Below, piece after piece: positions 51,121-62,101 of a stretch of DNA of 64,000 nucleotides. A program made the translations under genes and the position numbers. Origin of the DNA: Oxyruncus cristatus (taxonomy: Eukaryota; Chordata; Aves; Passeriformes; Cotingidae); assembly GCA_013399855.1 (NCBI GenBank), contig VXAY01004098.1:424562-488561 (forward strand). The letters run 5' to 3'. The notes beneath the pieces were generated by a model that was not told the origin of the DNA, did not search any database, and saw nothing but the letters and a program-made list of their open reading frames with translations. Positions within the stretch are counted from its first letter, which is position 1; every line of letters begins with the position of its first letter.

Positions 51121-54100
51121 AGAGCTGCCGCAGGTGGGGCTGTCTTTGCATGCAGAGGGCTCTTCGTAGGAATTCTCACCTCTCGCCCCTTCTGCCTCTT
51201 GCTGGTCAAGGCTCCAAAGAAAGGCTCCCAGCAGTGGCAGCCTGGCAGGTCAGGAGCACCACAAGCCTTCTGAGCACACGTCAGCTGGGAAAGCTGCACA
51301 GCCTCGTCTCCTTTGGAGATATCCCTCAGCACCTCTCCCCAAAGCTCTTGAAGTGTCTCTTGGTGTTCAAACTCCATCTTCACAGCCCGGAGCAGTGACA
51401 GAGGAGGAAAAGCCACACACTCCCGAACTGGCCATCGTTTGGTCAGTCAGCAGGGCTTAACTAGATCTTGGCCAGGCCAACCAGAAACCAAAAGGAAACC
51501 CTGTGGTTTCTGTCCCTTCAACTGGGCAGCCCCAAGAGGGAACAGGACTCCTGCAGGTTCCTAATACTGGTTCCACTAACAGGATCACTGATTTAAGACT
51601 CATGAGCCTCTTAGTGCTAACGAGCTAAGCACTGGCACGTCTGATGAGGCTTTGGATACAAGTATTTATTTACTCCCTCCTGTGATGAGGAACAAAACTC
51701 CACCTGCAGGGAAGCAGATGCTCAGCCAGGGCATGCTGGCACAGGGCTCGCCATGGGCCTCAGAGGTTGAGATGGTGTCCCCAGCACCACTGGGGTGATC
51801 TTGCACCCCAGGAAGGATCCTGGGCATCCAAACCACACAAAACCCATCAGGATGACTAAAGGATGGACATGGTGCCCTCAGCATTGATACTCCTTCTCTG
51901 CAGCAATCCAGCCTGCTGGTTAATGTAGGCAGAACCTTCGGGACTAATTGCATGTTACCTGCCATTTTCATCACAGCTCATTGTATGCTTTTCCAAAAAT
52001 TAAAAATAAATCAATAGAAAGGGAGAAAAATGTTATTTTTAGGCACTTGGACCTCAGCTCTTGGAGCCTCCTCTATAAACTAGAATCACTGTCAAGTTTC
52101 AGAGTCAAGATCAAGTTAGTTTAGTTTTCTTTTAAGTAAGAACTGTAACATACTGAACAGACATCACTTGCCAAATATTTCTGCCTTTCAAGCATTGATG
52201 TATTTCACAGATGGGTGTATGTTCTGGGGGACATCTCTTCTCCCACTTGTAATTATTTGAACACAGATGGTAAATCAAGTCCTTCCTCTCCCTGAGAAGC
52301 CAGGGATCGTCCTGCAAGTACAGCGTATTTCTCTTTGCTGGGAACAGGTCTTCTACATCAGGAAATGCAATGCAGCTAGTGCTTGGCTGCTGGTGCCTTC
52401 TTCCCAGCCTCCTTGTCTCCCTGAAACAGAAAGGAAATCTCTTTTTATCCAGTCCTTTCTGTAAGTGACTCCCTGAAAGTGGCCAAGCTTGTACTTGGGT
52501 TGCATTTCGTTGTCTGCAGCTCATTTAAAAGCTCCCAGCTAAGAAAAGGAGTTGCTGCTCAGCCCCTCCTGCCGGTCCAGCAGCCGTCCCTCCCTCCAGC
52601 CAGAGCCAGAGAAGGAGAGGGTGTTACTTCCATCCCTGCACTTAGTTGTCAGGAAGCCCCACGACCCGGCACAAGTTGGGACTCCCGGGAAGGCGGCCAA
52701 ACCAGGATCCTGCTTGCCAGCCTTGCCAGAGCAGGCGCTTGACAGCCATGCTTTGGGGAAGGTTTTGATGTGCATTTGAAGGTAAGAGTCACTGGGCCCC
52801 AGTGGTATGGCTCCATCGTCCCCCCTGCCACAGGCAGGAGCCAATCCTGCCCTCCTTCTGTGGTTCTCTTTAGGCTTGCCTGGAAATCTTGGCACAGGGC
52901 ACTTGCAGCGCAGGCTATTTGTCTTTCTGCAGCAATCTTCTTCTGATGCTTCCCAGGCTCTGTGCCTGCACATGTGAAACGTCTGAATTTGTGGTGACAG
53001 CCCTGAGCCCTGGGACTGCTGTGACGAGAGGAGTTCAGGGCTCCCCTTGCTCTGCAGTGACCATGAGACGGCGTCACCACCGCGGCTCTCTGGGGTCTTT
53101 TTGCAAGGGATTTGTGGTACTATAGGAAAGTCTGTTGCATGGCAATATAGGGCTTGTTTTCTGCATCCATGTTGGGCTTATTGTGATACTGGTCAACTGT
53201 CCAGTGGAGTGACATCTTTAGGTCACTGCTGCAAAGGAGCTCCGTGGGTCTGGGCAAGTGTTGGCACTGCTCCTACTGCCCACAAAGAATTCACACTGCT
53301 CCTTGTCAGAGGCTTCCTAACAACACTACTGCATTAAAACCTGAAGAAGTAAGGAAACTAAAGTACTCCCTTAGTAGGGCCATGACAGATCAGCAAAATG
53401 CTCTTAATGATACCATAGTTACATTTAGCGTAAATACATAAAGCATGTATTAATTTTTTCATTTTCAAGAGCTTAATTATTCTTAGCACTCTCTGCTAAG
53501 ACTCTGCTTCTGCCAGTCATTTGACCTGCTGTAACATCCCAGCTCCTGTACCTGTGAGTGCTTGTTAGTTATGATTCATCCTTTCAAATAGATATAATCC
53601 TGGCATTCCTTTTTTTCCTGGGCTATGTCAAACAAAGTACATCCCAGTTTTCTTACAGCTAACGTCACAAAAATTTTTTTCTCATGCCAGTGCAAGAGAA
53701 AATTCAAGAGTGTGTTACTCCCTTTTCTTGCATGTCACAGTGTGTCTTTTCATCCGTACTTGTTTCAAAGGACTCTGGGCACACCACCAGGCGCAGGTTC
53801 CCCCCAGGCCCTGCATAACACCTGGCAATCCCAAGACAGTCACAGGTGGCTTTTGGTGCCTGGATGTGAGCAACTGATCTGAGACCAAGAAATCTAAAAT
53901 AGGGCGAGGCAGGAGTTTGGGACCCTGTCTGCCACTCTACTTGTAGGTTGTTCTTTGAGCTCCTAGCCAACCTGATAAGACTGTGGTTTAAAAATCTCAA
54001 AACGACCACTTTGTGTGGCCTTCTTTTTCCTGAGGCGGGAACATCCCTGTTGGAAATGCTCTTGTCAGGGCTTGTTCTCTGGTGACCTGTTTTGGGATTT

Positions 54101-56579
54101 GATTATGGAGGGTAAGTTTTTCAATTGAAAACCTGATTTCAAGCATTTGGCTCCTCAAAATAGACTCACTCAGGCTCCTCAGCCCCTGGCCAGCATGGGG
54201 GCATTGGCCTCTCAGGACAGCGGGCGGGAACGACGTCCCGCAGCCGGGGGGCAAGGAGAGACAACACCACAATGGGAATCACTTGTCTGAAGCTGTTGAC
54301 ACCCCACCCTTGGCTCCATGGTGGGGCTGGTTCAAGTGAACCTCAAACCATGATTAAACCACAGCAGAAAATCAGGCGAGAGGCAGAGCAGGGGCGAGTG
54401 GAGCAGGCGTGGTGGTATGTGGGGCTCGGCTGCGGGGGGGTTGTGCTTTCACACTGGGGACAGGTCAGCGTGGGGCTCTGCACTACCAAGGTGTTGTGTA
54501 GTCCTGTAAATATAACATAGCTTGTGTTTGTTGCGTTTAACTCTTTTCCTGTTCCCTTCAGGTTCTTTACTTGGTCCTAATAGCAGCAATTCTTTATCCT
54601 GATTTTGCCCGGGCTCGTGCTGAGATGACCCTCACAGTTTTAATAGAACGATAACAATTTTTCCAGATTTGTGGAGTTTCCACGGGATTACAGTAAATAT
54701 TACAAAAGTCTGTGTGCTACATGGCCTCTGAACCGCCTGTGCTTGAAGTTTTTAAAGTGCTCGTTGCCTCTAAATTAATACCATTTCCACAGGTCTGGAA
54801 AAAAATATTCCCATCCTTATTTGATACTTTTGCTACTTAGGAAAAAAAAAAAGTATCAGGGCTTGCCTTTTCTCCATCAGCATTTCAAGGAAACCAAATT
54901 AACCAACCTTCTCTTCAAACTTCTCAAAAAACAAATGAAAGGTTTTTGGTGTGTCTGCCGTATGTGTGTATTGACAACCACTTCCTTGCTCCTGACTCTG
55001 CTGACTTTTTTACTGGTTCCAGTCAGCCCCTCCTTGGTCAGTTTTCCACCTGTCATAATTGTTAATGTACTAGTTGTATTTTCTATTAATGATACATTAT
55101 TTAATTACTACCTTTAACAAGCCAGGGGACTGCAGTGAGCTGTTAACCAGCTGCTTCTTTTCCTAATTAGTGACACAGCCTTTTGGCTTGCAAATAAGGC
55201 TGTCAAAGAACATTCAGGTTGGCATCCAGGCTTTGGGTGCCTCTGCTACTGTGTCTCGGTAAGAGGGAAACCACCCCACTGGGAAGTCACCCGTGTGGGC
55301 TGCAGGTGCCTGGGCAAGTGGAAGAACCTTCAGCAGAGCCTGGCAGCAAAGCAGTGAGGCTTCTACAGCTAAGGAAACCCAAGAGGAAGAGTGGGACATC
55401 CTAGAGGAGGGTGGGATTTGCTGGTCTGCATGAGCTTGAGCTGGTAGCTGATCCTGGCGCTTCCTCACAGCAGCTGGAATTGGGTGTATTTATTCTCCAG
55501 TGCCCTGAATGTCTCTGGTACTCAACGTGCAGTTTCATAATGACTGGTTGAGGAACATTATGTAGATGGAGAAAATAAGGAAACAAATCAAACCACAAGC
55601 AGATTGCTGGCTACATGGCGTGACAGCTTGTTACTGCGAGGAGTTGCCCAATGCCAGTCCGGCTGCATGATGAACGAACATGAGGAATGAGTCAGGTTTT
55701 CCTAAAGGTCTCCAGTGAGAGTAAACTAATTGGACTAAGTATCCTGAAAGTATCTGGGCCAGCAGACACGCCACCTTCTCAGGTAGGTATAAAACAGAGG
55801 GCAGAGACACCCAACAGCACTTCTGCCATGAGGTCTGTGGGGGCAGGGGGTTGGCGCTGGGTCACACACACTGTGAAGTGGGATGGCCTGTGCCAGTGAA
55901 CTGTTATCAAGGCAGTTGCCATGTCCCCAGTTTAGTTTAACTGGGCTGAAGCATTCCTAGAACAGCGCGAGAAACAGCCATAAGCCCTCTCCATCCCTGC
56001 TGCCGGCCAGTGCCAGCCCTGCCAGGGAGCAGCAGGTGGAGAAGCTGGACAGGGCAGTGAGGATGGGGAGAGGCCCAGCCCAGGCATCGTCCCTGCTGCA
56101 GCTGCATCACACTCACACATCGCAGCAGGAAGGGAAGGCAGCAGGGCTCCTGCTGGGACTCACACATCAGAAGAGGCACCACAAAACACATTTCATATAT
56201 TCAGTTCCAACAGCAGTGGTGCCCCTCTTTTGCCTTGAGGTCTCGTGGGGCATTTTGGGACAGTGCAGTAACCACCTTGCTGAAAAACATGAAGGCATTA
56301 TCAGACGTTTAACAAACATCAATGCTTTAATATAAAAACAGGCATTAAAACGGATTTCCAAGACCTGCCATCCCTTTCCCTGTTGCAGACTTTAAGGTAA
56401 AGGTGCCTTTCAACCACAGGAGGGACCGAGCTGCCCACACCCCAGTACTACACAAAATGAGCTGAAGGCCAGGGAGCAGAAGAGAAAGTTAAAGCGCAGT
56501 AGAGCTGCACATGACTGTGTCCCTCAGAATAAGGCTCCGCCTCAGAACTGGCAGCAAACAGACTAAACGTTCATTAAAA
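51121..56579. other. Intergenic between orphan CpG island and ZFX, no gene seen
   Basis: Mixed-composition DNA with moderately GC-rich patches (about 52.5-53.1 kb and 54.18-54.45 kb). Several overlapping ORFs of 100-145 codons lie in the GC-richer patches on both strands. None shows a domain or splice-supported continuation that I recognise. Confidence 0.5.
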
Positions 56580-56986
56580 GGAAAATATTTTGAATTTTAT
56601 TTTTTCACGTTATTATCAAGTACACAATTACAATAATGTCACACATCCCTATATGGTTCTATGTATTTTGTTTTTTTCTTTTGTCTTTTTTACAAAGTGT
56701 ACAGAGGGAAGGACGTATACAATATTTAACAGGGTATTTTCTACAGAACAATAATTTATATTATGTCCTTGTAAAAATCTGTACCTTTTTTAAACATTAA
56801 ACTGAAACATCCATTTTATAGCATTTGCTAAGCAAATTATTTAAGAATTAAAACTAGCCTGTAACTAATGTCAGTACATTAACAATAACTATAATTTCAT
56901 TTTCTCTTTATACAGACAAATACATTTTACAAAATCCACTTGACCAAACCCTTAATTATTTAAAAAAAAAAAGTTTCAACATTGTG

Positions 56987-56990
<4 letters not shown>

Positions 56991-57022
<32 letters not shown>

Positions 57023-57062
57023 AATGATTCCAGGCAACAAAAAAAAAAAAAAATTTAAAAAT

Positions 57063-57098
<36 letters not shown>

Positions 57099-57117
57099 TG
57101 TATGATTCCAGGCTACA
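56991..57117. repeat. Tandem pair of poly(A) plus 20-mer units
   Basis: An A run (56991-57019) followed by GGGAATGATTCCAGGCAACA is repeated 78 bp downstream as an A run (57070-57097) followed by GTGTATGATTCCAGGCTACA. The two 20-mers differ at three positions. This is a local tandem duplication in the ZFX 3' UTR; homopolymer length may be unreliable. Confidence 0.8.
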
Positions 57118-59159
57118 TAAGAGAAAGAAAACGCGTAAAATTGTGTTCTTTGTCTTTCAGCTTATTTAAAAAAATAAAGTTAAAATGGCTAAAATCCTCA
57201 GCAATACTATGGTAATTTATGCAGATTTTGTACACTTTCCAGGTTTCCAGTTAGAAAATGCTTGAACATAAGAGGGGAAAAAAATAGTCACAGGCGGGCA
57301 CTTTGCAAGAAGCGAACGGGAAATCTCTGCTGGGTTTTACTGCATCTGATTTGGCATCAGTAGGCAACGGACAGCTACGGCCATGTAGGAAATCCACTGG
57401 CTTCAGCGGGGATTTCAAGGAAGGCACAATGCAGCACGGCCAGGTATTACACGCTAAAGAGTCACGGCCCGCTAGTAGCAGTATTATACAAGAGCACACC
57501 GGGCAAGTCTGGGGACACTGTCAAGCAGGCATCGAAAGGAAAAAACATCATACGACACAGACAGTGACATGGCATTCGACTGTCCCGAACTGCACACTAC
57601 AGACAAGTATTTCAGCTCACAGTGAGACAGGAGGGGCAGCGCTCGGTAACAAAACAAAACACAAAATGCTTAGAGGACACACAACCGAAAGGAAACCTTT
57701 GCCCTCCATCACCCTAAACTTGAGATCATCACTAAAACTCCTGTTCGATTTCAACTGGAAGTTCACCTGCCTAGAAACAAGAATTAACACTGGGCCAGGC
57801 TCTGAACCCTTGCCATTAAGGAATTGCTGGTTACAAGTTTATCCTAATCTGGCAGGCAGAAGGGACCGAATTCTGCAATTAATCGTCAAACAGTGGCTGG
57901 GGTGGGAATCTGAGCATGGGGAGCAGGGCCAGGTCCTAAAATCTGGCATGTAATTAAATAGTTTGGGTTTTTTGCTCCACAGTTGTTAAGGTACATGACT
58001 TCGTGCAGCAATTACCTAATGACATGGTGCTACTTTATAATAGTCTTCAGGTGGCAAAATTGCATGTAATAATTGTAATATTCTCCCAGCTGTTTATAAA
58101 CAGATTAAAAGAACTGGGTTAATTCTGGATACTGTACTAATTAATAAACAGCAGCTGAACACAGCTACTAATGGCTCAGGAAAAACATTCAATTTAGTAA
58201 CAAAACTGCTTCTATCAAAAATTACTTTTCTTATTAAGGATATCTACCTTACAACATCTCTACTCCTTACGCACATGTCTGCTCTGCTCCATTCCCCTCT
58301 TAAGCTCTCACTGTAAATATCTGCTTTCCAAAATCGAGGCACCTCTTGGTCTTAAATTTTATTCTAAAACAACTCACAATAAAAGTGTGACTTGAACCAC
58401 AAGCTGTTTTTTAAAGAAATACCAACACACATAAAAGCATAAAGTTTGAGGTACATTTACCAGCACATACAGACAGTTGTGATCTAGTATTAACTCTGCA
58501 AATGGAACACGAGTATTTTACGTTTCCAACATTAAGACAGAAGTAAAGCGAAAAAAACCCCAACTCATTTTCAACACACAAAACCTTTCAAAGACAAAGA
58601 AGCACAGAACAATAAATGTACTATTTGAGCATACTTTTAAATTCGCCCAAGATAAAAACCTCCCCAAACCACTTTATAAATATTTTTCTCTCTGAAACCA
58701 GAATTAAAACACAAATATTTTTCTGCAACAAAGTGAGATTTGTAACTCCTCAAATAGAAAATAGTTAACCTGCCACAAAGTCTGTATAGTTAAAACAAGA
58801 CAATCAGGTGGGCCCTAGTGCCTTTACCATCAACATGACAATTCCCCATTTTTTACACACCTCTGACAATTTTATTGAAATTTTGTATTTTTAAAATTCA
58901 TGACAAAACTGCATTAACATGGACACTGTGAGTATCAACGAGGTCAGTTAGATAAATATATCTAAATAAACTATTACGGTTGAAAAATTCAGTAAGAGAC
59001 AGGGTTTACTTTATTAAATGCAACTTTATTGTTGCCATCTTTTCTTCATTTATTAAACAAACTGAATAGAATTCAGAACACGCTATTGAACAAAAGGTAT
59101 AAAAGTCAACTAGAAGCAATAATCCTATTTTTATACAGCAACAAATCAAATGCACAGTA

Positions 59160-59233
59160 TTTTTTTGTTGGTTTTTTTTTTGTTTGTTTGTTTGGGTTTT
59201 TTTTGTTTGTTTTTTTTTTGTTGTTTTTTTGGG
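59160..59233. repeat. T/G-rich low-complexity tract
   Basis: Runs of T are broken by GTTTG units. On the ZFX mRNA strand this is an A-rich CAAA-type tract about 90 nt after the stop codon. Confidence 0.85.
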
Positions 59234-59325
59234 GTGTGATCGCAGGTGATTGGCTTTAAAATAAGCTAACTGCCTGAAGGGCAAATTTCCTTTATAATTC
59301 CAGCCATAAGTCTGTGAAAGGGACT

Positions 59326-60512
59326 TTAAGGCAGCCCAACATCTTTATGATGTCGCATAATGTGCTGGTTCTTCTCTGAAGGCCTTCGGAAACCTTTCTT
59401 GCAATACTCACACCGGTGAGGGTAGTCTTTTGTGTGAATGGAAATGACATGCCGTTTGAAGCCTGAGGCGTCTGTAGTGCTATACTCACAGTACTCACAC
59501 TGATAAACTTTCCTGCCACTGTGTGTTTTCATGTGTTTTTTCAGCTCGTTTTGCTGCCTAAAGCCCTTTCTACATCTCTTGCACCTGAAAGGAAGATCCT
59601 TTGTGTGAACTGAGAGTATGTGGCGACTCAGAATGAAGGGATCTGCAATCTTAAAGTCACAATGTCTGCATTGGTGCAATTTTTTACCCTTGTGAGCCGC
59701 CACGTGTTTTTTCAGTTCCGAGGGCCTGTGAAAGCCTTTATCACACATATCACACTTATGAGGATAGTCTTTTGTGTGGACTGAAATTATGTGTCGTTTC
59801 AGATCACTCGAGTTTGAGCTCTTATGGTCACAATGCAAACACTGATGTGTTTTACTTTCTGGATGCATAAGCGTATGCTGCTGTAGCTCTTTGGTATCTG
59901 AAAAAGTCTGGAAACAAATATCGCACTTGAGTGGCGTTTCCTTACTGTGTTTAGTCTTTACGTGGGTTTTCAAGTTGGAGGAGTCGGCAGATCGGTACTC
60001 GCAGTATTGGCACTGGTAGGGCTTCTCACCAGTGTGGATCCGCATGTGCTTCTTGAGCTCCGACGGATGGCGAAACCCTTTGCCACACTCCACGCAAATG
60101 TGTGGAAAGTTCTTGCTGTGGACAGCTAAAAGGTGGTGACTCAGTAACCCTTGCTCTGCTGTCTCATAATCGCAGAATTTGCACTTGTGCATTTTATTAA
60201 CTCCTTTGTCCCTGTGCACCATCTTGTGAGTGAATAAAGTTCCTGCATGAGAGAAGGTTTTCCCACACTCATCGTATTCAATAAGCTTTTCTGTTTTGTT
60301 GGTCAGCTTGTGACTCTCTAAGTGGTTATGTAAACTTATTTTTTTATTCGTAGTGTAATCACAGTCTGTGCATCTGTATTTCTTCTTCGTAAGAAGGTGC
60401 TCCGGGTGGTTTTTCATGTGCCTTTTCAAGAAACCTCTAGATTTAAATTTCTTTCCACAAATCATGCAGGGGTAGACTGTCAACGGATGACCATCAGGGC
60501 CAATGATTATTG
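59326..60512 (-). CDS. ZFX: ZFX last coding exon (13 zinc fingers)
   Basis: The exon follows a TTGTTTTTCAG acceptor, enters in phase 1, and stops at TAA (59328-59326). It encodes fingers beginning [30 protein letters not shown] (degenerate), [90 protein letters not shown] and [10 protein letters not shown]. The alternation of GKGF-type and EYRS-type fingers is the ZFX/ZFY signature. No frameshift or stop interrupts the array. Confidence 0.97.
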
Positions 60513-62101
60513 CTGAAAAACAACAAAAAAACCTTTCATCAGTATTATACAACATTACATTTCAGTAAGTGTCAGACTGCAATGCTAACAATACAATGAA
60601 TTGTTGAATGAGATTGGACACAAACACTTTACTATACAATAAACAAGCTTGTTAATGGGTTAGGTAGAAGAAACTGAAGGAATTACTGCTTTCATTAATT
60701 TTCATTACTAAGAAAAAGGAAATACTGTTTTTTGATGGAGACAACCAATGCATCACCCAGCTGTTCTTCAACTCAATTAATTCTATTTTCAAGAATTCTG
60801 ATGTTACACATTAAATATATGCAGAAACCAACACTGGTGCAAAAAAGAGTGGCCAACTTGTTAAACTGAGTATTACCCAGTATGCAAAACACATGATCTT
60901 CTTTGACTCCCCACAGATTTGTAGATAAAAGTTTAATCTGGCAGTTTAATCACCTACTGTTGACTACAATTCACATGTCCCCAAACTAACACCTCTTCTT
61001 GTGCCATCTGTCACAGTTACAAACTGAAGAGGTACCAAGCAGGACTCAATGAGAACACGTTTTACATTAAGATACCTCAGAGCTTTGGAACTTATTTGCA
61101 CTCATCCATCAGCCTGATTTGTTTACCCTGAATTTGTCTAGGCATGTCAAAAAACCTCTCTTTTCCAAAAATGTTTTATAAGGAGAGCTGACGAAGTAGT
61201 TGGAAATAGAAAAACCCAACTTTAATTTGCCCAATTTACTGAGTCAGTGCTAAACAAAACAGAACTCCTACAGTTAAGTCACAATTTGGAAAGAAACTAT
61301 AGTATTATTTAAGTCAAGGCTACTAAAGAAAACAGTTGTGTGCTTTTTTCAACTTTATCAAACCTAATAAGTAATTCCAACCATAACACAGTACTAGCAG
61401 AAACCAAATAATGCCAAAGAGCACTTCTGTTCTCACAGATGCAAGGAAAAATATAGGCATGGACATAGAGGCAATTTACTTCATAATTAAAACAGAAAAG
61501 GGTATAGAAGTAACACTACCAAACATTAATATACAATGTTCAGACTTTCCACTTACCTATTGAGCTGATAAAATGAAATGCATTGTTCTACATATTTTCA
61601 ATAAAGACTAAAAGGGTTTTTAAAAAGCACTAGTACACTATACGATTTCTCAAACGTCACCCTTAAAAAAGTTACAATAAACATTAAAATTGGTGTGGCA
61701 AGTTAAGTGTATAGGTTTTTAACATTTTGATACTGATTTTTTGCTATGTCAGAGATGGTTTCCTTCAAAAGCCCATCAAAATCCAAACCATGTAATTAAC
61801 ATTTTTTAAAATAAAATATGTACTCACTTGTAATGTAAAAGTGGTGTCAGCAAAGTAATTACCCAAATCACTATTTTTACATGACATTGCACATGCTATC
61901 AGCAAAGTGCATCTGTTCATGGGCAAGTGCCTCGAGTACAGCCAGCCACCAGGTACTCACCTGTCTGATACTGCCTGGACTCAGGTCTCCTCTTTTTCTT
62001 TGGTTTTTGCTTGGCCAACCTCCCAAGTCCAGATGACTCATCTATGTGCAAGAGAGCACTTGCAGTGCCATTCCGACTTTCGATGCCATCATTATTATTA
62101 C
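59326..62101 (-). CDS. ZFX: ZFX, 3' coding part (5' exons beyond the window)
   Basis: ZFX is a nuclear transcription factor with an acidic activation domain, a basic nuclear localisation signal, and 13 C-terminal C2H2 zinc fingers. The two visible exons (61961-62101 and 59326-60512) encode the last 441 residues: [13 protein letters not shown], the signal KQKPKKKRR, the joint [14 protein letters not shown], and all 13 fingers ending in VGLP. The sequence follows mammalian ZFX closely through the array, with normal splice sites, so it is not a processed copy. Finger 3 has lost its first zinc cysteine (IEYDEC where I expect IECDEC). The acidic-domain exons are not between 62,102 and 64,000. Confidence 0.96.
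60513..61960 (-). other. ZFX intron between the last two coding exons
   Basis: This intron is AT-rich, with GTGAGT at its 5' end and a pyrimidine-rich tract plus CAG at its 3' end. I see no repeat or other gene inside. Confidence 0.9.
61961..62101 (-). CDS. ZFX: ZFX penultimate coding exon (nuclear localisation signal)
   Basis: The exon lies between a TACCTTGGTAG acceptor and a GTGAGT donor. It is 141 bp, phase 1 in and phase 1 out. It encodes [27 protein letters not shown], the basic signal KPKKKRR, and QYQT. It joins the finger exon in frame across a 1,448-bp intron, as in mammalian ZFX. Confidence 0.95.

Larger units (their letters stand above)
56580..59325 (-). other. ZFX: Probable ZFX 3' UTR
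   Basis: The DNA downstream of the ZFX stop is AT-rich and has no other gene. Minus-strand AATAAA signals occur at 59025-59030, 59010-59015, 58871-58876 and 56596-56601. ZFX has a long 3' UTR in mammals, so the distal signal near 56.6 kb is a reasonable end, but the extent is inferred. A 216-codon non-ATG-start ORF on the plus strand (57303-57953) runs antisense to it. Confidence 0.5.

Noticed and set aside
52132..53080. Cluster of overlapping ORFs of 130-145 codons
   Set aside because: Several frames on both strands are open in a GC-richer patch, with no consistent codon signal or recognised protein.
54223..54244. Short hairpin GCGGGA/TCCCGC
   Set aside because: A six-base-pair stem in a GC patch is expected by chance, and no terminator or RNA context is present.
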